IMG/VR virus record: IMGVR_UViG_3300020578_000140
Location: 1-46,316 of that record
DNA from: a virus
DNA length: 46,316 bases
Reading direction: 5' to 3' (one strand)
Part shown: one piece after another, positions 24,720-32,637 of the stretch
How the letters are laid out: every line of letters begins with the position of its first letter
How positions within the stretch are numbered: the first letter of the stretch is position 1
Made by a program: the position numbers and the translations under genes
Notes under the pieces: generated by a model
Seen by the model: only the letters and a program-made list of their open reading frames with translations
What the model was told of the DNA's origin: nothing
Databases searched by the model: none

Positions 24720-25610
24720 TTAAAAAACATTCCATTTCTCCTTTGCTGCTTTTAAAAAGCAATCAGCATAATACATGTTTATTAAAGTGCCAGCGTGACC
24801 GTCTCTCTTCCTTAGATCATGCTCTGTTTTTTGCCAACCAGACTGGTATTGAGTTGCAATATAGTCTACCTGACTATCTATATCCATACTAACATACGAA
24901 CTATCTAACATATTTAAAGTTTTTAAATTTTCTAAATCATTATAATACCAAGTAGACCATAAAATTTTGATATTGTTTAAGTTGCAATAATCTATAAAAA
25001 ATCTCCAGCCAATAACAAAATTCATCAATGACTCAAAATATTCGCTGTTAGAAAGTATATTTGCGTCTTCTTTTTGAGACGGTCCACCAGGCAATTTTGG
25101 ATATCTCTGCATATAGCAATAATCATTTGCGTTCATAGTGTTAAACTCAAACCTTCTAGATATATTGGGCAGTAAAATAAAAACATAGTCTGGCTTACTA
25201 TATTCACGTATATATATTCTTATATTGTCCATTATCATTTGCCATCCCCAGCCCGATTTAGACAAACTATACAAAGTTTTGTCTTCAATATTAGAATTTT
25301 GTAAAAAAATTGTTGGCCAAACTGTATCTAGGTTTCCACCTATCCCTTCGGTTTGAGAACATCCAGCAAACAAAACATGTGGTCTTAAAGGATTTTTTGT
25401 AAATTCATTAGATCTAAAAAAGTTTGAGTTGTATTTATATAAAACAGTTTTGTCGTCTATTACACCGATTTTCATTTCAGACTTAGTTATGGTTTCTTCT
25501 AAGACATCCGTTCCTTTATGCCAAGACAAATCAAACTTATCTGATATTGTTTCAGAAAGACCCCCCGTTACAATATTTTTTTTTAAAAGATATTCTTTGT
25601 CTATGCTCAC
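24720..25610 (-). CDS. SGNH-hydrolase-like protein
   Basis: 296 aa. PHVLFAGCSQTEGIGGNLDTVWP is block I (GCSQT), LSKSGWGWQ block II and LLPNISRR block III; RDGHAGT provides the C-terminal D..H. GTG 25610 has AGGAG 6 bp upstream and overlaps the methyltransferase stop (GTGA). Confidence 0.65.
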   Translation of the reverse strand: MSIDKEYLLKKNIVTGGLSETISDKFDLSWHKGTDVLEETITKSEMKIGVIDDKTVLYKYNSNFFRSNEFTKNPLRPHVLFAGCSQTEGIGGNLDTVWPTIFLQNSNIEDKTLYSLSKSGWGWQMIMDNIRIYIREYSKPDYVFILLPNISRRFEFNTMNANDYCYMQRYPKLPGGPSQKEDANILSNSEYFESLMNFVIGWRFFIDYCNLNNIKILWSTWYYNDLENLKTLNMLDSSYVSMDIDSQVDYIATQYQSGWQKTEHDLRKRDGHAGTLINMYYADCFLKAAKEKWNVF

Positions 25611-26365
25611 CAGTTTCTCCTAAGATATATATCATAAAAATTTAATTTATGAAGAGCAATTGCGTCAACAGACCAGTTTTTATTATAATATAAAAACTCA
25701 TTTACTGTTTGATATGTGCCATACTGAACCCCATCAATTATTCCGTCATAAATTAAATAATCATTTAGTCCTATTATTCCATCTACTGGTATTAATTTAG
25801 AGGCGTCATTTAAAACTTTTCTTGTTGCTGCTCTTCCATTATGTATGTCTATATAAATATAATCATATTCTTTACCGATAAAATTCGGAAGAATGTCTTC
25901 TGCATCACCCTTATATGTGGTCACGTTTCCATATTTACTAAATTTATTTTTAATAAAATCTTCTGATTCTTCGGCAGAAAAATCGTATGTATGCTTTATT
26001 GGTTTACATTGACATTCACCAAACCTTCTCCAAGACCAACATTTCATATCTTGATCAAACCTGCAAACCAAATCAATAACTGACGGGCTGGCACTTTTGC
26101 AAACTATTTCAGAATAATATCCCCATGCCACACCAACTTCCATATATCTAATATTCTTTTTAAGGTTTTTGGCATACTCTTCTCTAGATTTATATATTTT
26201 GGCACTGTTTAATTGTTCTTGATTCAATTCTCTGGGATCTTCAATCTCATCTTTATTTAATTGTCGTATCTCATCTCGGCCAAAAGACTCTACTATCTTT
26301 TTGGATTTTCCGCTACTCTGTTCGACTTGTGCAATTATTTGTTTTTGCTCTTCTGTTAATGGCAT
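25607..26365 (-). CDS. Class I SAM-dependent methyltransferase
   Basis: 252 aa. RYMEVGVAWGYYSEIV is motif I; YKGDAEDILPNF and YDYIYIDIHNGRAATRKVL fit motifs II-IV of a methyltransferase-24-like fold. The first 65 residues are a charged helical extension. Start is 7 bp behind TATAAT. Co-transcribed with the SGNH-like gene. Acceptor unknown. Confidence 0.75.
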   Translation of the reverse strand: MPLTEEQKQIIAQVEQSSGKSKKIVESFGRDEIRQLNKDEIEDPRELNQEQLNSAKIYKSREEYAKNLKKNIRYMEVGVAWGYYSEIVCKSASPSVIDLVCRFDQDMKCWSWRRFGECQCKPIKHTYDFSAEESEDFIKNKFSKYGNVTTYKGDAEDILPNFIGKEYDYIYIDIHNGRAATRKVLNDASKLIPVDGIIGLNDYLIYDGIIDGVQYGTYQTVNEFLYYNKNWSVDAIALHKLNFYDIYLRRNW

Positions 26366-26372
26366 AATAATG

Positions 26373-26392
26373 ATTATACACTATGATATAAT
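26373..26392. promoter_or_regulatory. Divergent back-to-back -10 boxes
   Basis: TATAAT on the - strand (26378-26373) and on the + strand (26387-26392), 8 bp apart, 7 and 8 bp from the two ATGs. Same layout as 24054-24073. Confidence 0.6.
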
Positions 26393-26400
26393 AAAGTATT

Positions 26401-27063
26401 ATGAAATCTCCCAAAAAAGGACCTGCATATGAGCAATATATGCAACTTAAAAAATCACAAGAGTCAATTTCTAATCAAGATTTTGAACCTATAATTGTTA
26501 ATAATATTTTTTCTACAGAAGACATAGAGCATTTGTATGAGATAGTTAACAATACTCCAGAAGAAAAAACACAAATTCAAAAATGGGGTGGGATGAAGGC
26601 TTGGCATATAGACTTAGGTCCAAGAATTAAAGAAAAAATTAATGAGGCAGTAAAAAGATCTTTGGGGGATTACGTTAGATTAGTAGAAGATCATTCTTTT
26701 TGCAGATATAGTATGGAATATGGTTGGATGACTAAACTGTTTCCACACACAGACATGAGAGACTCGCAAAGAATAACTTTTGACATACAAGTTAAAGCAG
26801 ACGAAGAATGGGGAGTTGTAGTAGAAGATGTAGAATATTTTTTAGAAGATAATCAAGCATTAGTTTTTGCTGGCACACAACAGCCTCATTGGAGAAGAGC
26901 AAAAGAATTAAAACCAGGAAGTCATCAAGATATGATATTTTGTCATTTAGAGTATGTAAACGATACACCATACGATGAGCATCAAGATCAAATACTTAAT
27001 GAAAGAAATAGATTTTTTTCTGAGTATTATGATATGCATCCAGATCCTAGCACTTTTTATTAA
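26401..27063 (+). CDS. 2OG/Fe(II) oxygenase, Asp/Asn beta-hydroxylase-like
   Basis: 220 aa. FPHTDMRDSQRITFDIQV gives H116-x-D118 and the Arg that follows in this family; ALVFAGTQQPHWRRA gives distal H163. This differs from the other copies and resembles aspartyl/asparaginyl beta-hydroxylases and proline hydroxylases. Substrate unknown. Confidence 0.78.
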   Translation: MKSPKKGPAYEQYMQLKKSQESISNQDFEPIIVNNIFSTEDIEHLYEIVNNTPEEKTQIQKWGGMKAWHIDLGPRIKEKINEAVKRSLGDYVRLVEDHSFCRYSMEYGWMTKLFPHTDMRDSQRITFDIQVKADEEWGVVVEDVEYFLEDNQALVFAGTQQPHWRRAKELKPGSHQDMIFCHLEYVNDTPYDEHQDQILNERNRFFSEYYDMHPDPSTFY

Positions 27064-27064
27064 A

Positions 27065-27244
27065 ATGAAAAATTTAGAAGAATCAATTAAAAATATATTA
27101 TTTAATATAGGAAAAGAAATTAAAGTTCATAAATTAATAGACGGAAACTTTATATTAGAAATAGATTACGACAAATACTGTAATGAAATTATTAAAGTTT
27201 TTAATGAATGTTTAGAAGAAAGTGACTCAAAAGATGTTCGGTAA
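27065..27244 (+). CDS. Hypothetical protein, 59 aa
   Basis: Small charged protein that starts 1 bp after the oxygenase stop and overlaps the RsmI-like gene. No family recognised. Confidence 0.5.
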   Translation: MKNLEESIKNILFNIGKEIKVHKLIDGNFILEIDYDKYCNEIIKVFNECLEESDSKDVR

Positions 27245-27998
27245 ACTACATTTAATAGGATCTCCAATAGGCAATATGGTCGATGTCTCTAAAAGACTTA
27301 CTGATGCATTGCTTGATGCAAAGTATATATGTGTTGAAGATATAGAAAGATTTAAAGAATATTGTAGTTTTAATAATTTTTCTTACACTGCCGAATTAAT
27401 AGATATATGTTTTTCTTTAAATAACAATAGAGAAAAAGACAGCAAAGACAGAGTTATATCTTTGCTTAAAAGCGGTCAAGATGTTTATATTGTTTCAGAT
27501 GAAGGGATGCCAGGGTTGGCAGATCCTGGAGAAGTTTTAGTAAAAGAAGCAATAATAAATAATATAGAAATTATAACAACTCCAGGCCCGTCAGTTGCTC
27601 TTGCTGCAGCATCTATTTCAAATACATTAAACAATTTTATATTTGAAGGGTTTATGTCAAATTTGGATGAAGACAGACACAGTAAGTTTAAGTTTCTACA
27701 AATGTCTTCTATACCCATGATTTTTCTTTTACATAATCCAAACAATAGACCCATAGACAAAGACGATAAAATTCATATGATACACAATTGTTTTGATTAT
27801 GATGTATTTGTTGAAGAGTGTATTTATTTTTTTGGAGAAGAAAGAAATGCTGTTTTTTGTATAGATCTAACTACAGAAAAACAAAAAATAATTAGAGGAA
27901 AATTAAAAGATATTAAAAAATATTTTACAGATAATAAAATTTTAGGAAACATTTGCTTGGTTGTTGACGGCAAAACAAATCAAAAAATAACTATTTAG
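27234..27998 (+). CDS. RsmI-like SAM-dependent methyltransferase
   Basis: 254 aa. GKLHLIGSPIGNMVD, YIVSDEGMPGLADPGEVLV and ITTPGPSVALAAAS are the classic RsmI motifs, nearly intact. ATG 27234 is preferred over GTG 27222 because it puts GKLHLIGSPIGN at the usual position. Length is near that of the catalytic part of RsmI, without the usual C-terminal tail. Confidence 0.82.
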   Translation: MFGKLHLIGSPIGNMVDVSKRLTDALLDAKYICVEDIERFKEYCSFNNFSYTAELIDICFSLNNNREKDSKDRVISLLKSGQDVYIVSDEGMPGLADPGEVLVKEAIINNIEIITTPGPSVALAAASISNTLNNFIFEGFMSNLDEDRHSKFKFLQMSSIPMIFLLHNPNNRPIDKDDKIHMIHNCFDYDVFVEECIYFFGEERNAVFCIDLTTEKQKIIRGKLKDIKKYFTDNKILGNICLVVDGKTNQKITI

Positions 27999-28131
27999 TT
28001 TTTTTATTGTACTCTCCGTATTTACCTAGGATTGCCTTTATTCTTCCATCTTTTCTTAATCTTACAATCATTCCGTCTTTGATCTGAATTGGATTAAATT
28101 TATGATTTGGTTTATATTGTCCAGAAGACAT
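27991..28131 (-). CDS. Hypothetical basic protein, 46 aa
   Basis: Starts MSSGQYKPNHKFNPIQIKDG and ends GKYGEYNKKTK. Overlaps the upstream gene by 20 bp and the convergent RsmI-like gene by 8 bp. IKDGMIVRLRKDGRIKAILGKYGEY looks like a small beta protein. Coding call rests on frame and context. Confidence 0.5.
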   Translation of the reverse strand: MSSGQYKPNHKFNPIQIKDGMIVRLRKDGRIKAILGKYGEYNKKTK

Positions 28132-28702
28132 TTCCGCTACCACGTTTTCTTGTACTTTGTTTTTGTATAGGATTAAATATGTCTGAAAATATTTTTTTAT
28201 CTTTTTCAGAATTTACAATTCTCCTTGACCAAGAATAGCCAGCATCCCCACCCCATGCCAACCACATAATATACCCATTAGACGGATTAGATTGATTTCC
28301 CCAATCCTTCCCCTTTTTATCTACTTCGTGACGAGAAAAATAAGAATACATTCTTTTAACTGTGCTTAGTGAAAGTGATTCGCCTCTTGCTAATTGTCCT
28401 GCACGAGTCCATCCTACTGATGTACCTGCACCTTTTGCTTTACCTTGTTCTTTAAGTCTAATTGCTTTTTTTGCTGCTGCTCTCGCACCTGCTGGTGGAG
28501 AATAGCCGTCTGCTTTTTCTACAAAATCTGTTTCGTATGTAACTGTGTCATCATCTTCCCAAAGATCATCTGCTTTTTTTGCAGGAATACAATTAGGAAC
28601 TGGCTTACCATTTTTTCCAGGCTTCATTCCTCTTTGAACATATCCTTCCCAGCAAGGAGCCTTCTTTTCTACTTCATCTGGGCAGCATTCATGATATGGC
28701 AT
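28112..28702 (-). CDS. Phage protein of the 'YSPP...AWGGD' type
   Basis: 196 aa. N-terminal Cys-rich PCWEGYVQRGMKPGKNGKPVPNC, then YSPPAGARAAAKKAIRLKEQGKAKGAGTSVGWTRAGQLARGESLS, TVKRMYSYFSRHEVDKKG and YIMWLAWGGDAGYSWSRRIV. This arrangement recurs in phage proteins I know only as uncharacterised. Start is 6 bp behind a TATAAT box. Function unknown; DNA or nucleoid association is possible. Confidence 0.65.
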   Translation of the reverse strand: MPYHECCPDEVEKKAPCWEGYVQRGMKPGKNGKPVPNCIPAKKADDLWEDDDTVTYETDFVEKADGYSPPAGARAAAKKAIRLKEQGKAKGAGTSVGWTRAGQLARGESLSLSTVKRMYSYFSRHEVDKKGKDWGNQSNPSNGYIMWLAWGGDAGYSWSRRIVNSEKDKKIFSDIFNPIQKQSTRKRGSGNVFWTI

Positions 28703-28708
28703 AAGAAT

Positions 28709-28714
28709 ATTATA
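28709..28714 (-). promoter_or_regulatory. -10 box for a leaderless gene
   Basis: TGCTATAAT, 6 bp before ATG 28702. Lies directly downstream of the stem-loop that ends the Hsp20 unit. Confidence 0.55.
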
Positions 28715-28724
28715 GCATGTTAAA

Positions 28725-28749
28725 AGAGCAGTTTATGCACATGCTCAGG
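28725..28749 (-). terminator. CTGAGCA...AAACTGCTC stem-loop, copy 1
   Basis: Read on the - strand, CTGAGCA, a short A/T loop and AAACTGCTC, then TTTTA. It lies just 3' of the Hsp20 gene. The same element follows genes at 38.2, 40.6 and 41.2 kb. Confidence 0.6.
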
Positions 28750-28772
28750 TGCTCAGTATGACCTACTGTTAT

Positions 28773-29192
28773 TTATTTGATTTTGATTGTTTTTGGTTTC
28801 TTTTCTTCGGGAATGTTTCGTTCCACAAAGATGTCAAGAATACCATCTGCCATTTCAGCACGATCTACCTCCATATACTCTCCAAGAGCAAAGGTGCGTG
28901 TGAATTTTCTGGTTGCGATACCCTTATGTAGAACCTCATTTGAGGACTCTTCGGTTTTCTCACCCTTTACCACCAAACTTCCATTATCCACAGAAACCTC
29001 TACCTCATCCTTGCTGAATCCAGCAATTGCTAAAGATAGTTTGTAAGTATCCTCATCAAGTTTTACCAAATCATACGGTGGGTAGGATTGACGAGTTGCC
29101 TCACGATGGATATTTGAAAGACGGTCCAACTCTCTGTTGAAACCAATAAAAAAAGGATCCTTAAAAAGATCCAATGACCATGAACTTACCAT
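28773..29192 (-). CDS. Hsp20/alpha-crystallin small heat-shock protein
   Basis: 139 aa. Alpha-crystallin domain with YKLSLAIAGFSKDEVEVSVDNGSLVVKGEKTEE, FTRTFALGEYMEVDRAEMADGILDIFVERNIPEE, and the IxI-like tail IKIK. GGAGG 5 bp before the start. Small heat-shock proteins also occur in cyanophages; likely holds unfolded proteins during infection. Confidence 0.92.
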   Translation of the reverse strand: MVSSWSLDLFKDPFFIGFNRELDRLSNIHREATRQSYPPYDLVKLDEDTYKLSLAIAGFSKDEVEVSVDNGSLVVKGEKTEESSNEVLHKGIATRKFTRTFALGEYMEVDRAEMADGILDIFVERNIPEEKKPKTIKIK

Positions 29193-29255
29193 TTTTCCTC
29201 CTTGTTAAGCGAGTCATGTTGTACCCCCCTTTGAGCAGGTACATTAATATTATAT
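29193..29255 (-). promoter_or_regulatory. Leader of the Hsp20 gene
   Basis: TATAAT near 29250 is followed by a leader of about 50 bp with an inverted repeat TGTACC-N12-GGTACA and then GGAGG. The repeat could be an operator or a leader hairpin. No HAIR (CTTGAGT) or CIRCE site seen. Confidence 0.4.
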
Positions 29256-29836
29256 CATAAACTTCCAGTAAAGTCTATATTAATAACACATCTAAAATCA
29301 CTGTTTATTGGGTTAGATGAAGCATGATATGTTAAGCCATCAAAAACTACAGCCTTTCCAGATTCTGGAGATATGCTTGTCATAATACTTAAATCATTAA
29401 TTTTAGAACCATTATATTTTTCATTAAAAAAAATCGTATCTCCATCTGAATCGTTTACATAATATAAAAAAACTAAATGATCTTTGTCCGCATCAACGTG
29501 TGGATAATGTATTCCTTTGTTGCCATTTTTTAATATCATATTTGCTTTAATTCTAACTATATCTTTTACGGTTATATTATTTTTAACAGCAAATTTATTT
29601 AATATAGATATACAATTATCTGCAAATGGTGATTTTTTTTGTTTATTAAACATTGCCATATGAACAAACTGTAGACTATCCACTACATCATTTCTATCAA
29701 TTATTGCATAACTATCTGTTTTTATATTTGTAGATTTATTAAATATCCAAGGAAAATTCCATTTTGGTTCTTCATACATAACATTTTGTAAGTATTTAAT
29801 TTCTTCAATTGATAAAAACTCTTTATCTATAATCAT
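29255..29836 (-). CDS. 2-oxoglutarate/Fe(II) dioxygenase
   Basis: 193 aa. H113-V-D115 (YPHVDADKDH), H171 (YHASS) and R182 (DFRCV). The start at 29836 is 6 bp behind TACAAT (29848-29843); longer frames reach into the divergent gene and are rejected. Confidence 0.82.
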   Translation of the reverse strand: MIIDKEFLSIEEIKYLQNVMYEEPKWNFPWIFNKSTNIKTDSYAIIDRNDVVDSLQFVHMAMFNKQKKSPFADNCISILNKFAVKNNITVKDIVRIKANMILKNGNKGIHYPHVDADKDHLVFLYYVNDSDGDTIFFNEKYNGSKINDLSIMTSISPESGKAVVFDGLTYHASSNPINSDFRCVINIDFTGSL

Positions 29837-29842
29837 TAAATC

Positions 29843-29864
29843 ATTGTACCACATAGTGTATAAT
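29843..29864. promoter_or_regulatory. Divergent back-to-back -10 boxes
   Basis: TACAAT on the - strand (29848-29843) and TATAAT on the + strand (29859-29864), 10 bp apart, each 6 bp from its start codon. Third example of this layout. Confidence 0.6.
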
Positions 29865-29870
29865 TTATAT

Positions 29871-30626
29871 ATGACATACGGAAAATTATTTTTAGTTGGA
29901 TTGCCAATAGGTAATTGGGAAGACATGTCTGTTAGATCATATCAATATATTAAAAATGCAAAAAATATAGTTATTGAAAGAGAAGAAGCATTTGAAAAAA
30001 TTTGGCCACGGTTAGGTCTTGAAAAGCCAAATGTAAATACTATATCAATAGAGTATGATTCTGATGGAGGAGAACCAGGGGAAGCATATGAATTACATAA
30101 TATGGAAAAAATATTACAATTATTAAAAAATGGAGAGGATGTATATTTAATTTCTGATGAAGGAATGCCAGGTGTGGCTGATCCAGGGGCTAGGATTGTA
30201 AAAAGATGTATATCAGAAGGTATTGATGTTACGTCTACACCAGGACCATCTGTTGTGATGGCAGCAGTTGCAGTCACAGGTACTATGCACAACTTTATAT
30301 TTGAATCTTTTTTACCTTTTGTCAAAGATGAAAGGTTGTTGTTCTTAGAAGAAAGAAAAGATTATAGATACCCAATGGTTTTGATGCTAAGAAATGCAAA
30401 ACGTGGTCAAGAGTTTCATGATGAAATACCAAACTTTTTAGAAGAGGCAATTATTGTTTTAGGAAAAACAAGAAGGGCTGCACTTTGTTACAATTTAACA
30501 ATGAAAAATGAAAAAGTAATTCATAACACTTTAGAAGGTTTAAAATTATATTTTAATAATGAACAAAGAAACATATTAGATCAGATATGTATTGTTATAG
30601 ACGGAAAACATAATACTATGATTTAA
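29871..30626 (+). CDS. RsmI-like SAM-dependent methyltransferase
   Basis: 251 aa. GKLFLVGLPIGNWEDMSVR, YLISDEGMPGVADPGARIV and TSTPGPSVVMAAVAVTG are strong RsmI motifs. Third RsmI-like gene, divergent from a 2OG oxygenase and leaderless. ATG 29871 is consistent with the family N-terminus. Confidence 0.84.
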   Translation: MTYGKLFLVGLPIGNWEDMSVRSYQYIKNAKNIVIEREEAFEKIWPRLGLEKPNVNTISIEYDSDGGEPGEAYELHNMEKILQLLKNGEDVYLISDEGMPGVADPGARIVKRCISEGIDVTSTPGPSVVMAAVAVTGTMHNFIFESFLPFVKDERLLFLEERKDYRYPMVLMLRNAKRGQEFHDEIPNFLEEAIIVLGKTRRAALCYNLTMKNEKVIHNTLEGLKLYFNNEQRNILDQICIVIDGKHNTMI

Positions 30627-30844
30627 AACAGCCCAGCATGCGAACCGTCGCAAAATGGTTTGTTTTTTGATGCATTGCAAACGCATAATTTTTTTCTTTT
30701 TAAATTACTAGATTTTAAAACTATTATTTCACCAGTGTCACACACCTTAACGGTAAAATTATCATTTTCCAAAGATATAATTTCTGCAGCCTTTTTATTA
30801 TGCTGTCCTTCGTCAGTTATCATGACTATCATTCCTGGTTTCAT
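30623..30844 (-). CDS. CDGSH iron-sulfur protein with an N-terminal extra domain
   Basis: 73 aa. KLCVCNASKNKPFCDGSHAGLF gives C54, C56, C65 and H69, the 3Cys-1His ligands of a [2Fe-2S] CDGSH cluster. The first 50 residues look like a small beta barrel (KOW/SH3-like), which is not usual for the family. AAAGG precedes the ATG. Possibly redox or cluster transfer. Confidence 0.78.
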   Translation of the reverse strand: MKPGMIVMITDEGQHNKKAAEIISLENDNFTVKVCDTGEIIVLKSSNLKRKKLCVCNASKNKPFCDGSHAGLF

Positions 30845-30847
30845 AAA

Positions 30848-30988
30848 CTACCTTTCATAATCGTCTTCTTCTTTATCCCAAGCATCTTCCAAGTCGTCCA
30901 TTGATTGTGCTAATTTAGCAAAAGAAATTGAAATAAATGTAGCAGCAATGCCAACGGCAACAAACAATGATATAAATATTTTTTTCAT
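30848..30988 (-). CDS. Small exported or membrane protein, 46 aa
   Basis: MKKIFISLFVAVGIAATFISISFAKLAQ is one membrane or signal segment, then an acidic tail. Overlaps the AdoMet decarboxylase gene by ATGA. Coding call rests on coupling and composition. Confidence 0.6.
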   Translation of the reverse strand: MKKIFISLFVAVGIAATFISISFAKLAQSMDDLEDAWDKEEDDYER

Positions 30989-31371
30989 CTGTAATCCTTT
31001 CCTGAGACCTCTTCAACAAATCCATTTTCTCTATCAAACAAAACAAATTCTAAAGAATCAACTGTAAAAGTTTGTTTAAAAATTTGTAATACTTTTTCAA
31101 GTTCTAAACTTCCGCAGGTATAAAGATCAAACTGAACTAAAGCAGGGTCAGCCTCATCCCATATATGAAATGCTATATGGCTAGTCTCTATCATAACTAC
31201 GGCAGTTAAGCCCCTGTTACCCTTCTTGTCAACATAACTTGCAAAAGGACCTTGTACAATCTTCATATCGATTTTGTCTACAAGGTTTTTTAGAAACTCA
31301 ATACCCTGTTGTTCCGTATCAATTGGATTCTTAACTTTGGCATTAACCAATAAATGTTTGTGATATATCAT
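30985..31371 (-). CDS. speD: S-adenosylmethionine decarboxylase
   Basis: 128 aa. IETSHIAFHIWDE contains S64, which would become the pyruvoyl group after self-cleavage, with H65 and H69; FDLYTCG gives C86. These match class 1B AdoMetDC (S63, H68, C83 in Thermotoga). Makes decarboxylated AdoMet for spermidine synthesis; no SpeE partner is seen here. GAGG 7 bp upstream fixes the start at 31371. Confidence 0.85.
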   Translation of the reverse strand: MIYHKHLLVNAKVKNPIDTEQQGIEFLKNLVDKIDMKIVQGPFASYVDKKGNRGLTAVVMIETSHIAFHIWDEADPALVQFDLYTCGSLELEKVLQIFKQTFTVDSLEFVLFDRENGFVEEVSGKDYR

Positions 31372-31392
31372 TTTGTTTTCCTCATATAACAA

Positions 31393-31566
31393 TTATAGCG
31401 CATGCGCCAACACTCCTAATAAAAAGCCAATTAAAAAAGATCCAAGAGCAACAGACCAATAGTAAGTTTTTTGTAGGTGGTCACGAATAATATCTCGTAT
31501 TACATTATCAGGAATGATAAGATCAGGACCAAGGCCATCTAAATCTGAAAAACGGTATTCTTTCAT
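31393..31566 (-). CDS. Small tail-anchored membrane protein, 57 aa
   Basis: Begins MKEYRFSDLDGLGPDLIIPD; residues 37-54 (YWSVALGSFLIGFLLGVL) form a C-terminal membrane segment. ATGA overlap with the zinc-finger gene. Its stop overlaps the TATAAT that drives speD. Confidence 0.55.
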   Translation of the reverse strand: MKEYRFSDLDGLGPDLIIPDNVIRDIIRDHLQKTYYWSVALGSFLIGFLLGVLAHAL

Positions 31567-31667
31567 TTATGCTCCTTCATATGTCTATTAAGTGTATCAT
31601 GGGCAAAAATACCAAATCTAACCTGAATTTCTTTTTTGCATACGGGACACACAACAAATCGATTCAT
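31563..31667 (-). CDS. Small C2H2-type zinc-finger protein, 34 aa
   Basis: Starts MNRFVVCPVCKKEIQVRFG and ends DTLNRHMKEHK: a CxxC...H-x4-H finger. The -10 TATAAT is 6 bp before the ATG, so leaderless. Too short for a routine ORF cut-off. Confidence 0.6.
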   Translation of the reverse strand: MNRFVVCPVCKKEIQVRFGIFAHDTLNRHMKEHK

Positions 31668-31673
31668 ATAACC

Positions 31674-31709
31674 ATTATATACTTTATGATTATAAAAGTC
31701 AAGTACAAT
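31674..31709. promoter_or_regulatory. Divergent -10 boxes
   Basis: TATAAT on the - strand (31679-31674) 6 bp from ATG 31667, and TACAAT on the + strand (31704-31709) 7 bp from ATG 31717. Confidence 0.55.
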
Positions 31710-31716
31710 AGATTAT

Positions 31717-32637
31717 ATGGATCATGAAAAATTGTTTGGTGATGTTATTATTCATAATAGGGACATTCTTAGTCCAAAGACCATAGTAAACGCTAGAATG
31801 CAAAATGTATTTGATAAGGATGAAGAATTAAGGCAGAAGGCCCACCCTTACGTTCCCGACAGCATTGGACGCTGGGAAGATGACTATTACTATACATATA
31901 ACGTACATACAGGGTTGTCGCAATTTAATAAAATACTGTACAAATTAAATAAACAAGGTTTTAGATCTAACAATTTTAATACTGTAAATAAAGAAAAATT
32001 TACAGTTTTGTATAGTGGATGTTCAGTAACATTTGGACAAGACTTACCAGAAGAAATGTTATGGACAAAACTAGTAACAAAAGAATTATCTAAAAATAAA
32101 GAAGTTGAAGAATACAATTTATCTATAATGGGTGGTTCTATATTTTTAACACTTAGCAATATATGTGCCTTTATTAATACTTATGGAATGCCAAATTTAA
32201 TAATTGCATTAATGCCAGACATAACAAGAACAATAACTTTTGATCCAACCACTTCAGAGTTTTTTGATTTAACTCCAAAAATGATAAATGCTAACGCTAA
32301 AGATTTTATTCATCAATTAATGCCAGAAAATTTATTATTAAATGATTTGTTAATGTTTAAATTGTTGGAGTTATTATGTAAAAATTCTGGTTCTAGATTT
32401 TTATTTTCTTCATATGAAAAATTAACTAATGATTGTTTTGTTATGTTTGCAGACGATCTAGATTGCTGGTTTGAGTCTGGATTGATTTTTCCGAGACCAC
32501 CAGTGCTAAGTGCATTTGCTGTTAAACCAGATTACGGAGATCACGAATCCCCATATTGGGAAATAGCAGGAGATAAAAAACATCCAGGCGGTGGGTGGCA
32601 CGATAAATTTGCCAAAAGAGTATTTGAGATTTTATGA
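31717..32637 (+). CDS. SGNH-hydrolase-like protein
   Basis: 306 aa. FTVLYSGCSVTFGQDLPEEMLW (block I), LSIMGGSI (block II), LMPDITRT (block III) and DKKHPGGGWH (C-terminal D..H). Adjacent paralogue overlaps by ATGA. Leaderless. Confidence 0.68.
   Translation: MDHEKLFGDVIIHNRDILSPKTIVNARMQNVFDKDEELRQKAHPYVPDSIGRWEDDYYYTYNVHTGLSQFNKILYKLNKQGFRSNNFNTVNKEKFTVLYSGCSVTFGQDLPEEMLWTKLVTKELSKNKEVEEYNLSIMGGSIFLTLSNICAFINTYGMPNLIIALMPDITRTITFDPTTSEFFDLTPKMINANAKDFIHQLMPENLLLNDLLMFKLLELLCKNSGSRFLFSSYEKLTNDCFVMFADDLDCWFESGLIFPRPPVLSAFAVKPDYGDHESPYWEIAGDKKHPGGGWHDKFAKRVFEIL

Noticed and set aside
28445-28931. Cys/Phe-rich + strand frames
   Set aside because: These are antisense shadows of the 28112 and Hsp20 genes, with no ribosome sites.
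29837-29926. Longer N-terminus of the 29255 oxygenase
   Set aside because: It would run over the divergent promoters and into the RsmI-like gene; ATG 29836 with TACAAT is sufficient.
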